Shown one piece after another: positions 1 to 12,400 of a DNA stretch of 64,000 nucleotides (its first letter is position 1; every line of letters starts with the position of its first letter). Below the pieces are notes generated by a model that worked only from the letters and a program-made list of their open reading frames with translations, was not told the DNA's origin and did not search any database. The stretch is from NCBI GenBank assembly GCA_014338405.1, contig JTDE01000263.1:251874-315873 (forward strand), written 5' to 3'. A program made the position numbers and the translations under genes. The stretch comes from Paragonimus skrjabini miyazakii (taxonomy: Eukaryota; Platyhelminthes; Trematoda; Plagiorchiida; Troglotrematidae).

Positions 1-2884
1 CTGTTCATCACTTTGCTGGTGATCACTGGGACCAATCGTTTGCAATGAACAATTGTTAATTGATAAACGGATTTGATATGGAAGGAATTTGCTTTGCGTA
101 ATGCTGGTTTGTCGCGGTTTTCTCATTCACATAGGCCTTTGATTTTTGTCACGTCGGAAGACATTACAGCGTAGTTTCTTTCTCATTCAGTGGCTTTATT
201 ATTACACAAGAATGTTCTTATCAGAAGTTGAACTGTACTTGAGCTTGTCTGGGCATTACCTCGTGGACCTCATACTAGCGATGATAAAAACCGTCAACAC
301 TTCCGAACTCACCATGTCAATACCCATCAACAGCCATTCCGGTAAGACACCTAAAACATGTTACAATCCTTAGCTGTATTACTGTTGAAAGGCAATACCT
401 TTATTATTGATGATCCGTGATTGCTTAAGGAAATTTTTATGTCATGTGGTACTTTTTGTCAATATATGGTTTAATAATTTTCAGCAATTTTTGTTCGACC
501 TCGCCTCATTACAGAATTCATTAGGGCAACGTAAACTCACAATCCGATAGGCTCTTATCGTATAATGTTCGTTGAAATTATAGTAGCAGGAAATTATCCG
601 GTAAAACTCCAGACAACAGCAACTATGCTCTATTCGCAAAAGTTTTTCATTAATTGTCGATTTCACTGACACGACCCTGTCATAAGTTCCTGCATACTTT
701 TTCTTAAGTGTATAGCTACTCAGTGCCCAGTTGCCCGTTCCGAATTTTAGTTACTCTTCAAACCAGTTTTTAGAGTTCATCGAATGATCTAGTGTACAAA
801 AAGATGGACACTTCAGTTGCTGCTACTGCACAACAGTAACGTAATAATATTATTGTTAATGTCAATCACTGTTATTTGTGTAATTTTCTATTTTGCAGTG
901 TTGTTGAACGTGGAATAACACTGTCCGCTTAATCCTCACCATTCAAGATGTACAAAACAAACTATCGATTCGAACTAGGTACTTTGGAGCAACTTCCATG
1001 TTGCATGTTGAATCCCACACTTATTTTTGTCAGTCATACAGCGGTAAATATCAAGCTACACCAGGCTATTGGTACCTTAGTTCCGTTGTATGAACCATGT
1101 AAACATCTCGTTCATCAACGATACTTTTCTGCTCATTATGGTTTACCTCCACTACGTAGTAGTTTGCTTGAATGACTGAGTGCTTTTCTCATATTGATGG
1201 GTTGAGCGATACAAGATCGGGAAGAGCTCCATTCTACATGACAGCTAATTGTCTACAACGTCACAAACGTAACACGGACTACACTAATCATAAGACTAAG
1301 AATCAGTAATCACATATGGATTGCACTACGCGAGACATTCCGTGATCGCGGCTATAGTGTGCCCATGGGGAAGACCTGTCACACTTGAAGTACGACCTCT
1401 TTCTACTTGCACACTTTTCTTTGTGCAGGCGGTTCGAGTGATTTTCTTGTAGTAGCTCTTATCCCCGTACTGAGTGAAAATTACATTGTTGATCCGGTTT
1501 CTAAAACTCGAGCGTAAACCAGTATATAATTTTAAACGGTGGTCAGCAGAATTTGTTTGTACATTTTGTTTGTACAGCTATTTGGTTTTAACGGAATTAG
1601 CTTCCAGTTACTCACGTCAATAGAAAGTTGTTTTTCTCACGAAATTATTTTCGCTTCCAAACCTGACTTATTACGTATACCTGTACTTTCTGGGGATTTT
1701 GTTCCTGTGGTCAGAAAAGAACAAGGTTAGAAAAAGCCAAGCGGCGTCGAAACAGTACACTTTTGCGCTGCGCAAATTTCGAGCTTGTTATTTTTGCCTC
1801 ATCACGTCATCTCGAAAAAATCTTGTATCTTTCCAAAACCGGAAATGGCAACGAACCTACAAAGACAGATACCTGATATTCCAATTCGGCAAAAAAATGA
1901 TGGCGTGCAAGAAACCAACATTTTATGGTTGAAAAAAATTGAAATTTACCCACGTAAACCTTCTGGAAAATGTTGGGTTAACCGATACCGGGTAATCACA
2001 CGCTATGTTATTAAAACACTGTGGCGAAACTTTAAGACGTGAACTAAAAAACAAGTTTTCCCAATTAATCATCAGGCTTCATTTAAATTATGCGGATGAT
2101 TTAGGTTGGTGTGAAATGCAATCAAACAAAACAATGAGCCTGTATTATGGGAAAGAAACGTATGTATACATTCAACCTTAGAGTGAGGAAACATAGACTT
2201 TACTTTAGGGAATTGGTTTGCTTCGGGCTTATCACAATCATTTGAGATTGACATAAGGTTATTTATAAAGTTTAAAGTACTAACAGTGCTTGATTGATAA
2301 AATGGATTGTCTAGTGACGAAAAGAATACTTAACCCTCAGTCTCGTGTTTTCTGGCAATCAAGTTATAAAATGGTTCAACGTATTCATAAGCAGACACCT
2401 CACGAGCAGTAGTGAGCTCATTCAGAAAATTGGTGAGAAATTAAAGACAACTATCACAGCTTTCGTAGCCATACCAATATTCTGGCCGGCTCTTTCCAAG
2501 ATTAATGAATTCATATATATCTTTTGTAACACACTGCCCGTAAAACATGCCTTTGCCATGAAAGTCCAGTGAAGTTTTCTTTGAAGGTAACCGAGTTGAC
2601 CAACTAGCCAACTGCTTTACAGTAAGCAAGGTCAAACTGGTCCATCAGTCACATTCGTTTGTGAATGATCTGGAAGTTGTCCAATTATTTTGAGAAGGGG
2701 GTGATATATCTGTCTCTTTGGTTTTTAATGGTGACCATACAGTTAAGACTTGTCGTAAATAGAAAGGACAGTAGCCACCAAACCTACTAGACGATTTTGT
2801 GATTGACGCTTCAAGTCAGCAAAGTGGTTATCTCACCCCTTCTCTAAATAATTAGAAAATCTCCTGAATTACTCCCAAATGAAT
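1..2884. other. AT-rich non-coding sequence, nothing recognised
   Basis: Open frames on both strands stay below about 90 codons. None shows a domain, a signal peptide or convincing splice borders. No repeat with a recognised partner elsewhere in the window was found here. It is probably intronic or intergenic DNA. Confidence 0.5.
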
Positions 2885-3095
2885 GTAGCCGATAGGACAG
2901 TTCGGCCATGCTTACTGTGAGACAGTTGATGAAGTGATCAACATTGTCACTTCCTGAAAACTTGGATGAAGTCCAATGTCGGGCCGCGATATAGAGCTGA
3001 AATTACTGACGAGCTGTAACAGGAGCGAAACTAGAGTCCAACGTTGCCCTGTGAAAGGAGCCAGCGGAAAAATTCATGCGGATACGAAATGAGAT
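2885..3095 (+). repeat. Diverged copy of the tRNA-derived SINE (family 1)
   Basis: The order of short blocks matches better-kept copies such as 38300-38570. A head resembling the TTCGGTCGTGCC block comes first, then a damaged tRNA-like part, then the body block GAGCGAAACTMGAGTC near 3025. A weakly matching tail with GGAAA and TGAGATCAA follows. The A and B boxes are degraded, so this copy should not be transcribed by RNA polymerase III. The alignment was made by eye and both ends are approximate. Confidence 0.45.
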
Positions 3096-6000
3096 CAAGT
3101 TTCATGGACTGTGTCTTCAGACACAGCAAATATGAAAGACCTAGTTTTGTTTCGCAGGCAGGAGATACATTACTGGACTAGCGGTGAATTAGGGTATAGG
3201 TTGTTATGGTGTATTAGTAATTTTCAAGTAGTTCAAGCCACACTCTGTCAACGCAACCGTTATACACTGAAAGGGTGAGAAGAGTTCAGTTGCGAAATTC
3301 ACGGACTTATTGCCTGACTTTGTAACTCAACTTGTAGAGTGGTTGCTGCTTTTGGATATGCTGTTTCTCTCGTTGGTTTAAATTTGGCCAAAGCTCACAG
3401 TTTTCACAGGTGGTTCCGTGACCGTTTTGCATCAGAAGACTAAAAATTCACGCACTGTGAAGCCGGTTGTCATCGAAGCATGTGATGTACATATTGCAAA
3501 ACCGTACAGCTTTTGGTGGGGTTAGGTACTATCTTGTGGTCTAGCTGTTTGAAAGAACCATCCCACTGCACCTAAGACAACTTCCCGATTAGGCGACTGC
3601 CACCATGTGCAGAAAAATTAACTTTTCAACAAACATTATCTTGAAGTTTTTTACAAGCATACAATCAAGAAGAACCTTTGGGCAAAATATGTATCAGGTG
3701 GCGACTGACTGGAAAACCGAGATAATCCTGATTTAACTGATTATCCGAAAGAGCTCAAATATGTTCGACTTTGAGAATGAATGTTTCATGTATGCTTTCC
3801 TTGTTCAGTGCTTAAATCGAAGCGATATGTTATTGCGGTCACCAGTTCTTCCGTTTTGTACACTTTAGGCAAGATTACGCATCCATGAACGTTTTATATG
3901 CTTCTACAAATGCTTGCCCACTACTGATTCTACATCGTGAATGGTACATCTTTGAGAAACAATGGAACTGAATTCACAACAGTGCAATAGATGGATCTTT
4001 CGACCTTCCAGTTGGGTAAAAACAATATAAGTAGTCATATGTGAAACGATGTTAATCTTTTTGAATGACAAAATCTGACCATGTTGACAATACACTGAGA
4101 ACAAATGCACACTTGGGTGTTATCATTTTGGACAGGTATTCACCTAACTACCAGGTTGGTTCAAAGTTGGCAATCCTCCGTAAATTCGTGTTGATATAAA
4201 GAAAAAAAGCACTCATCAACTTTGATGTTCGTTTAACGAATGGGTTAAACTTGATTTAAAGAACGGTTCTCAAAGTGGTACACAAATACAGCGTGACCAA
4301 CTAAGAAGCACAGTATTATGTTAGGATAATGTTACCGTTATGTCAAAAGACAGAATCTTACTCCGCTGTACACGTTACAGAAATCCAGCAATAAATTATG
4401 TAGAATTCTTCTCCTCAAAGTAATTTTGGAATAGAAATTATTAGAGTACGAACTGGAAAAGTTTGGGTAAATCAGCAAACCATCGAACGAGATTGCGCAT
4501 GACCAGATAGCCGGACTAACATTATCATTCTGTATGACCATAGCAGAAAGTTAGATGTACGTTCACTAGTTCACTGAGACATCGTTAATTACCAGTTTAC
4601 AATCTCCATTGTTAGTGTCAAACCAAAAACAGTTACCTTATAGCCTAAGTCAAACAGGAACAAAGGAGTAAAATCCCGTCACTACTCGTTTACACACCTT
4701 GTTTCCTAAATTGTTGTTATGCTTATTGACACAAATCTGTTAAAGTCAACTTATGTGGTTTTGGCAAACAGTTAATGTATTGTTCTAGGTAAACAGAAAA
4801 TTTTCTTGGGAAACTTTTTTCTATCTGCGTAGTTTAATTGTCTTCCTTTATCTGTGCACACAGTCTAATTCAACGATCTAAGTTGGTAATGAGCAGTTTT
4901 GTTCGAGAAAGTTTGAAAATAAACAGGTCTTATCACTAGAATGAATACGTTATGCATTTTTCCAGAATCGTTTAATAACTGGTTCAACAAATTGTCTATA
5001 TAATTTCTATTAAGTCAGTCTTTGGTAGTTAGCAAAATTTTTTTACCTAAATTTACATAGTACAAAACTTTAATTGACGCTTTCACACATAACTGTAAAA
5101 GTGCTACCTTAGGCATTAGACCAGAATTATTTGAAACACGATTTGGAAACTGGAACTTTGAGTCCATTTTTCCACTCGTGGTGTCCGCATAAAAACAAAT
5201 GGTGTTGATTTTCGAAATATTAAGTACTATATATATGTAATGTAAATATATATTTATGGCATTTTCTTCGTAGTTTAGTAGAAGGACTGCTTGTATTTTT
5301 GGTTCTGAATTACCGAATTTCCGTATCTGCTTAGAATAATTTGCTATCTTCAATTTAATTTGGGTTAAAACCATTAAACTTTCCAAATAATTTTATCATA
5401 ATTATGAATAGCTGACGTATGGTACTTGCTTTTACGAGGTCCGTTTATCTGTCAGCTGTTTTCACTTTTTACTTCATAACATTTCACTATTCGACTCTCT
5501 TTTTGTTATCTCAATATGCATTTTGAAGGTCTAAATTCACAGGTGTCCTATAAGTGTTTATTAAAAATATCAGTTATTTTGATTTGTATATGAGTTGCGT
5601 CGTCAAGCCTGTGATCGAAAAAGTCAACGGCATTAGGAAAACTGACTCCCAGGTAATGCCACTTAATGATTATAAATATGTCATTAAGTAGAATAGCAAT
5701 CGTCCAATTTGAAACTTTCTACCGTTTAACCATCAAACAAGCAGCTTTTCAATTACCGCACTCCTGAGGAGGGTCATTTGAGGTGGTTGAAACGCAGAGC
5801 ATTACAATTTCATCGTAACGTATTGTTCTTTTCAATCCATTTCATAAAGACGACTTCAACGTTAATGACCAAAATAATCTTCTACAACTGGTTCCGTATG
5901 ATCAGAAAGCCAACAATTTCAAATGAATATTCCTTACAAACAAAAAAGCATCCTGAAAATTTCCATAATAATAGTAGTCTTGAGGGTTGCAACAACTCTT

Positions 6001-7815
6001 TTACATGTGATCAAGAAAACACAAAATAACGCTCAGTCATTCTCCGATTTTATATTCACATGCAACGGTATCAACAGCAATTCCCGAATTACCAAAAAAA
6101 ATGGCAATAATTTCTGTTATCCACCGATAAAATGCTAACGTTCCTATTTCAAATAAGTCTAGGCATAGACGGAAAATGACGTGTGAGTTTTGCCATGAAC
6201 TGTTTTATTCCAGAGTTTCATGTGATGCAAACTCTCTTTAGTCCATTGACAAAGGGGTAGTATTATTTGGTTAGTGCAATGTTCGCGTACATATGTGATT
6301 CAATTTCATGACTCTATTGACGTCTGCATTGTTATTTTTGTTACACACGTCTGTTAAACACCGTGGGAATCAATACACTCTACAGTGCAAAAGAACAATA
6401 ACGAATGGGGGAAAGTTTGGCTGATAGTGCGCATCATATACACTCGTTAAAAACACTCTGGACGGTCCAATCTTTGGCAGCCGCAAGAGCAGAAATACTG
6501 TGACAAGTTCAAACAAGCAGGACTTGTCACATATGGCAGATAGACTTAGTTTTAAAGTAATCGTTTAAAATGAAAGTTGTTGCATGATACAGCACACGGT
6601 TTTGGGTTCTTTTCTGCCAGAAGAAGTAGAATAGAATTTTAGACCGGGATAAACTTACATGTTTTCGAACCGATTAGTTAATGGTTTAGCATGACCGTGT
6701 TTCTCCCCAAACTTGTTAATTGGAGGCAAATTTTGGAATTTCCTATGATTTGATTTTTTAACCAAATATTTAAAACGACTTGAACACGTTCCCATGAAAC
6801 CAAAGTGGAGCAAACAATAGGTATATTTTAGCGTGACTGAGATCACTACTTCGACTAGTAAAAAATGGACTAAACGAGATTTTATCCGGGAGCGGATTGC
6901 AAGTTCGAATGAAGTGATTGCTAGTAAGAAACAGGCAATCTATTGCCAAGTTCTAGCCAGTCTCTTTAATGCAGCCACGTGCGAATCAATATAGGCCGTG
7001 GATAACCCATACTTTATTTTCCTAATATGTGCTCCGTCTCTACAAGCTTCTTATTCAGTATATTCTAAACTGAAGATTTAAAGAAAACACAAGGATTTAG
7101 GCTTGTTCCAGTACGTTACAGTTCATCTGAATTGGTTGACCATTGACAGGTATATGATAATGGAAAAGGCATGAACTGGAGTTTCCACCAGACTCATTGT
7201 GGCTACAATAACCTGAATCAGTGGCATACTCGCATATTTCTAACATTAATGTCCCCTTGTACTGGACGAAACTGGTTTTTAGAAGGAATGCAAGTGTTGT
7301 TTAGATTCTGTGAAATTTGTTTATGGACGCTTGCTTAACGGCTCTGGGTAACGGATTCTATACTCAATATATCTGATTGTACATAGAATTTCAGCCACGT
7401 GTTATCAAGTAAACACTTCCAGGGCAATAAATTTAGGAAGATAAGAGCAGATGCACGTTGGCGGTTCAAGTCTGGGCGCTAACCAGCAAGATTTCAAGGT
7501 ATGGGTTGGTCTTTATCCTTGTAGGCTGCTTCCAATTTGTGACTAATGATGTTGCACCGGCAGAAACGCAAGGTTCGTAAGTACAGCATTTCTTTTTACC
7601 GCTAAAGTCGTGAGTTCAGTAAAAGTAACAGATACCGGTTTCCGCAAAAGTCGGTTGGGTAGAAAGTTCACATTCCACAGCTTGTTAGGAGTCAGCACGC
7701 CTTGTGGGAACCAATAAAAACAAGGTCATCCTTTCTCTCTCCTTCGAAGTACCAGGTTGATGTAGATACATTGACCTCCCACGAAATTTCCTCAATACCT
7801 CTCCGTGTTGTTCAT
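3096..7815. other. Non-coding sequence, nothing recognised
   Basis: The longest frame is a 123-codon minus-strand stretch at 5386-5015. It is AT-rich with a low-complexity Ile/Tyr/Asn composition and no domain, and I treat it as chance. A lone B-box-like GGTTCAAGTCTGG near 7460 has no clear A box. Nothing else stands out. Confidence 0.45.
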
Positions 7816-7819
7816 AATT

Positions 7820-8060
7820 ACTGACGAGTGGTAGGGGATTTTGGTTTTCATGTAGATTGGACATCACTCACAGTTGATCGCAGCTGTCACATTCCCATAG
7901 ACTTCCTACCGGGCCCCTTCCGAACAGCAGAAGTACTAGACTCGAGTTTTGCTCTCAGCAAAGCTCGTCATCAATAGCTTCGTCAGTAGTAGTTGCGATC
8001 AATAATGGGTGATGTTCAATCTGTATCGAAAGCAAAATCCCCTATTACTCATCAATAACC
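7820..8060. repeat. Inverted pair of SINE family 1 bodies
   Basis: Bases 7820-7972 carry the SINE body in minus orientation: tail motif, then the block that reads CAGCTGYGATCAA on the other strand, then the GAGCGAAACTCGAGTC block. About 20 bases later, 7993-8057 repeats the last part of the body in plus orientation (TTGCGATCAATAATGGGTGA and onward). The two arms can fold back on each other. The same arrangement recurs at 11905-12400 and 38231-38552. Confidence 0.6.
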
Positions 8061-8124
8061 AAAATACCGGTGAACAAGTTAATGATTTCCGTGATTTCCA
8101 CTTGGAGTGAAGTCCTGGTTGAGG

Positions 8125-8330
8125 GGTCATCGGTTGGAGTTAACAGGACAGTAACTGTGTCTCCTCTGGAGTCGATCGGGCAACCTGATCATTACTCACA
8201 TGCGAAGTGGCTGTGCGTTCACACATGATAATTCTGTCGTGCCCAATGTAGGATCAATGGCGCAGTGGTTGGCATGGTTGCCTGATGAAAAGCGTAGCCG
8301 GAGTTGCAGTGACGGCCGTGGCAGGAACTG
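8125..8330 (+). repeat. SINE family 1, 5' head and tRNA-like part
   Basis: This copy shows the head blocks GGTTGGAGTTAACAG and GATCGGGCAACCTGATC, the GATAATTCTGTCGTGCC block, and an A box TGGCGCAGTGG near 8258. The B-box region is decayed (GGAGTTGCAGT) and the body is missing after about 8330, so the copy is 3' truncated. The A box matches the RNA polymerase III consensus closely, but the damaged B box makes activity unlikely. Confidence 0.6.
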
Positions 8331-11300
8331 ATCATATGTGTATGGTTCTGGTTTTATAAATGTTAAACTGAGTTATCTAGTACAAAATTATATTCAGTTC
8401 AAATTGGTGAAAAACTGAAAGTCGGTTGGAGTTAATCCAACGGCAAAAATAGCACGTCTGGTTGCCGCCAGGGTTTTGATATCTACAGTACAAAGCCAAC
8501 TTGGAAGTTCAGAAATTTCACACCCTTTAACAATTGTGTTGATGGAATCCGGTTTGATACGATTAGGAAATCCTGAATGGAAGGTCAATACCTTGTACAA
8601 TTGTTGAGTTCATTATGAGACACAGGACATGTGAGTGACTAAAGAGAAACGTGGAATTCTCGAGCCTCTTACGTAGCTTCGCTGATCAGCGCTTAGTGGG
8701 CTCGTTACGCTTGGGCAGGCTGTCTTTGCCACTGTTTAGAATCCTGCTAATCTCCACGGGTTTTGCTACCGGTTCTCCTTGAAATTAGCAAATTTGTCAA
8801 ACGAAACGTGTGAAAATACAGTTACCGCGTATTTAACTTCTGATGGAAATTTTCACATACAATCTTAAGTTTGTCGTCATTCAAGAGTTACTGTTTGTTG
8901 CGTAACAGCGCAAGTAAGATTGTCGTCTCAGTGGTTGTTAGCACTCTCGTAGTATTTTCAAGAGAGTTTTTCTGTAGGTAAGATTCGCAAGGCCACCCAA
9001 CTTCAACGAACCTGTAAAGCCAGCTGCATCGCTGTACAGACACGAAGTATTCCGTAACTACAGAAACCAATATCGAGTTAAAGCCGGTCTGTTTATACAT
9101 CTGGGGCCACCGTAACTCAGTCAGTTATTTTTCAGCGCATCTGTCTATCTGAAAATCTATCCACCCCTTCCAGTTTGCAACAGGATGTTCCAACACTGTT
9201 CTGTTGACTGGCGTAATAGGCAAACCTTGAAACAGCTTGTGTTAATCACCCAAGCAGACTTGGCAGCAATTTTCGGATGATTCACTGCTGATAACATCTA
9301 GACTTGTTTGCGTGTACTAGTGTGTTGGTTCATACGAATCTCCAAGCGAGTGTGTTTACACACATATTTGCGGTCGATAGACAAACTGACTGTTGATTAA
9401 CCTGGTTAACTCGACAGTTCGTTTTCCTTGAATTTCCCGCGAACGTGTCTGTAAACCTACGGGTTGTCTTTTGCGACTTTCCAATAGCCACCAATAGGTG
9501 TGTTCATGAAAATGTATTGAACACAGAGCGGAATTAAATTTGTAATACTACTTCAACATGACGGCAAATTTCACGATGTAATAGAAATTTCTGCGTACTT
9601 ACAGATCCTGATCGGGTTTCCGACTATATTTTTGATAGGGAGATGAGACTGTTAACATTTGAACATCGATATCTAAGAGCAATTTAAATGCAATGATTCG
9701 CTATCAGATTTACGCGCGCATATTTGCAGTTCAATACTTCTTACAGGTACCAATTATTCGTAAACATTTTTGTGACTACATTAAAGTGTGAACAGCTTAG
9801 GTGAATTATTGCCCAAAGGCATTTACATGCGAAACGTGAAGGGCATTTCTATGAGGATTCGATAATAACGCCACTTCGGTTGACGTCATTGCCAGATCGG
9901 GGTCCGTTCACCTTATCTTGTAGTTCACATTGAAGGTCTGATGAAATAATCGGTTGAGTGTGATAGATGTGTGCACACGCTAATGTGTCGATGATTCGCT
10001 TTGGCACGCAGTAACGACGAAAAGCTGCAAGAACAGCCAATACATTAGTTTCAATAGTTTCACAAAAGTTGCACCGAAAAAACTGAATTTTTCTACGGGC
10101 AGGAATGTAAGTCTAAATACACAGATACCATTGCCGATGTGTTGGCATTCAGACATAAAACGTTCATTCTGTACTAGTTAGCCGTTAAGGTTACAGAGTG
10201 AATCACATGGAATTAAGGTGAGACAGATAAGCTGTATTCGGTAGTAAGGAAAACCATATACCTTTCACGGTTGTTAAGCTAACTAATACCACCAATAAAA
10301 GGTTTTCAGTTATCACAGGCAAACCACGCTTCCATTGAATCACCAATCTCATCTGGGGTCGTTCTCCTTAAACACAGTGTACATGTTTCCGCAATCTACC
10401 TCAGTGTCGCTGGGAACCAACAATACAAATTGCACTACCAGACTCTCGATTGAACCTGTCCTTGTGCATTAATCAGCCTGCCCTAAAAGTAGACTGATAT
10501 AGTCAGTTCATAGATTTTAACACAATTAGTCAATATGAATAACTATGGCGATATTATCAGTACGTTTCGCGTAATCCATCTAGTGGAGAACGCTCAGTCG
10601 AAGGGGGAAAACTGACAAATTCTGGTCAAAACCAGAACTATCGAGTTTTGTCCATGTAAATTCCTCTTTTGAACCCAAACCCCTTGTTCCTGAACTCGGC
10701 TACTCATTTTGTAAACGTGTGAAGTCCCACTACTCAGACGCAGTCTTGTGTCTCATTGGGGAAGGGCTTGTTCCACCCGGTCAATCTATCATTTATCAGC
10801 AAATTAGTTAACAGAATCTTGTATATCAACTTGAAAACCAAGTTGTTCGCTGCACGATGCTTAACAGAGATACCCTGAATTGAAATCAGGTATGATTGGG
10901 CAGCTGTTTTGGACTTTCAGTTCTACCTGCTGATGAGTGGCATTCACGTTGCGTTATTATCACACAAAAACGACAATTATCAATTGACACTGAAAGATAC
11001 CTCGCATTAAATCATTTTAGTCAGACTCACTAACCAGCCTTATGAAACTCACTAGATAGTGCAGTTTACTGATTATTCAGTGAACTAGTCTGAATGTGGT
11101 TTATAATCACCGAGGAAATTTAATATGTGTATGTATGGATATGAGTTAATTAACATACGTAAGGAAGTTTCTGTCAGTGACTATTCGACGTTTCGGACTG
11201 TATCAATGAAAGAAGAATTCAGTTGGCTTTAGATAGATTCACTCCATCTACCCATTTCGGTTTGTCAAGAGAACTAAAAGTGAATAAGTATTTTACCAAC

Positions 11301-11755
11301 AACCATGATGTCCATCGCAGATTTGCAATGCTGCTATAATTCTTAATCAATTTTCGCAGTTTTCGACCAGCGGTTCTTACATAAACCGGAATTTCTTCAT
11401 AAACATTCAGCATAAATCTTGAATTTTATGTATACAGCGTGGTCACTTATGCTGTGCCATCGACTACTAACCATCAGACGGAGCCAAACTGAGTTGTTGA
11501 AAGCAACATTGATACACGTTAACACATCACTTGAGGACGTTCTTATGCTTGTACTCGGCTTGCGTACACTGGTCTGTTAAATCGTGACTCTACCCAGCAG
11601 TAGTTGTACTGTCCTGTCATTTACATTTGTAAAATAATAACACTGATTCCATGCAAAATACAATAAAGAAAGAATTGTTTGTTGACCATCAGCCCTATGG
11701 GTTTTGATTAGAAACTGACCATCAGTAGACGTAAACATCTTTCGAAATTCTGTTT
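8331..11755. other. Non-coding sequence, nothing recognised
   Basis: Only short frames without domains are present. No second copy of any stretch was noticed inside the window. A CTGATGAG motif near 10930 was inspected as a hammerhead candidate and rejected. Confidence 0.45.
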
Positions 11756-11849
11756 AGTGATCGGTTAAATGTTCACTTATGATAATTCGGTCGTGCCTGA
11801 TGTGAGATCAATGGCGCAGTGGTAAACACGGTTGCCTGACGAAAGTGTC
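11756..11849 (+). repeat. SINE family 1, short 5' fragment
   Basis: It contains the GATAATTCGGTCGTGCC head block, an intact A box TGGCGCAGTGG near 11813, and the following CACGGTTGCCT block. The similarity ends near 11849, before the B box. It is a truncated relic about 55 bases upstream of a larger inverted SINE cluster. Confidence 0.6.
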
Positions 11850-11904
11850 TAATTTAACAGTTTTCTACCACTGTGAACATCAAGCTTCGAGAGGAGCTTA
11901 AAAA

Positions 11905-12133
11905 TCAGGTTACCCGATCGTCTTGATAGGAAACACAGTTACTGTCTGTTAACTCCAATCGATAACCCTGCCATTTGTACTTCTGAGACAAGTCGAAATC
12001 TCCGATATCATTAAACCTGCTAGGCGATATTTTAGACGACTGATGAGTAGTCGAGGCTCTGATCAATTTCAAGTTGAACATCACTCCAAACTGATTGCAG
12101 TTTTCGCATTTCCATAGACGTTCCAGTGGGCCC
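11905..12133 (-). repeat. SINE family 1, inverted body plus linker
   Basis: Read on the minus strand it gives the body end (a GAATGCGACAGCTGCGATCAA-like block, here decayed), the tail motif CTACTCATCAG, and then the linker that carries GGAGTTAACAGACAG and the GATCGGGTAACCTGAT block. The linker also occurs at 8081-8190 and 62050-62110, so it belongs to the repeat and is not host sequence. The 76-codon minus-strand frame here is a by-product of the repeat. Confidence 0.6.
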
Positions 12134-12400
12134 ATTACTCACACGCGAAAGTGGTTGTGTTCACATATGATAAGTCGGTCATGCCTGAAGTGAGGTCAAC
12201 GGCGCAGTGGTAACCGCGGTTGCCTCATGAACAGCGTGTCCGTGGTTCAAGTCCCGGCAGTGGCGATGATATGCACCATTGGCGAGCTGTATTGAGAGCG
12301 AAACTCGAGTCTAGTGCTTTCCTTCTCGAAAGGGGCCGACTGGATAGTCTATGGGAATGCGACAGCTGCGATCAATTGTGGGTGATGTTCAATCTATGTA
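12134..12400 (+). repeat. SINE family 1, near full-length copy
   Basis: It runs from the ATTACTCACACGCGAAAG head through an A box near 12200 (CGGCGCAGTGG, one mismatch) and a B box near 12242 (GGTTCAAGTCC), through the GAGCGAAACTCGAGTC body block, to the end block GATCAATTGTGGGTGATG. It abuts an inverted body directly at 12133/12134, forming a foldback. The A- and B-box arrangement is that of a tRNA-derived RNA polymerase III promoter. Confidence 0.7.

Noticed and set aside
5015..5386. 123-codon minus-strand open frame
   Set aside because: AT-driven composition, no domain, no splice borders; open by chance.
10925..10955. CTGATGAG followed by a short GTG/CAC stem, hammerhead-like
   Set aside because: GAAA is absent after the stem and no helix I partner is found.
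12035..12055. CTGATGAGTAGTCGAGG in the SINE tail, hammerhead-like on one strand
   Set aside because: GAAA is replaced by GAGG and other copies diverge there; no pairing flanks.
11905..12135. 76-codon minus frame with protein-like composition
   Set aside because: It is entirely inside SINE family 1 sequence, which recurs at 8081-8190 and 62050-62110.
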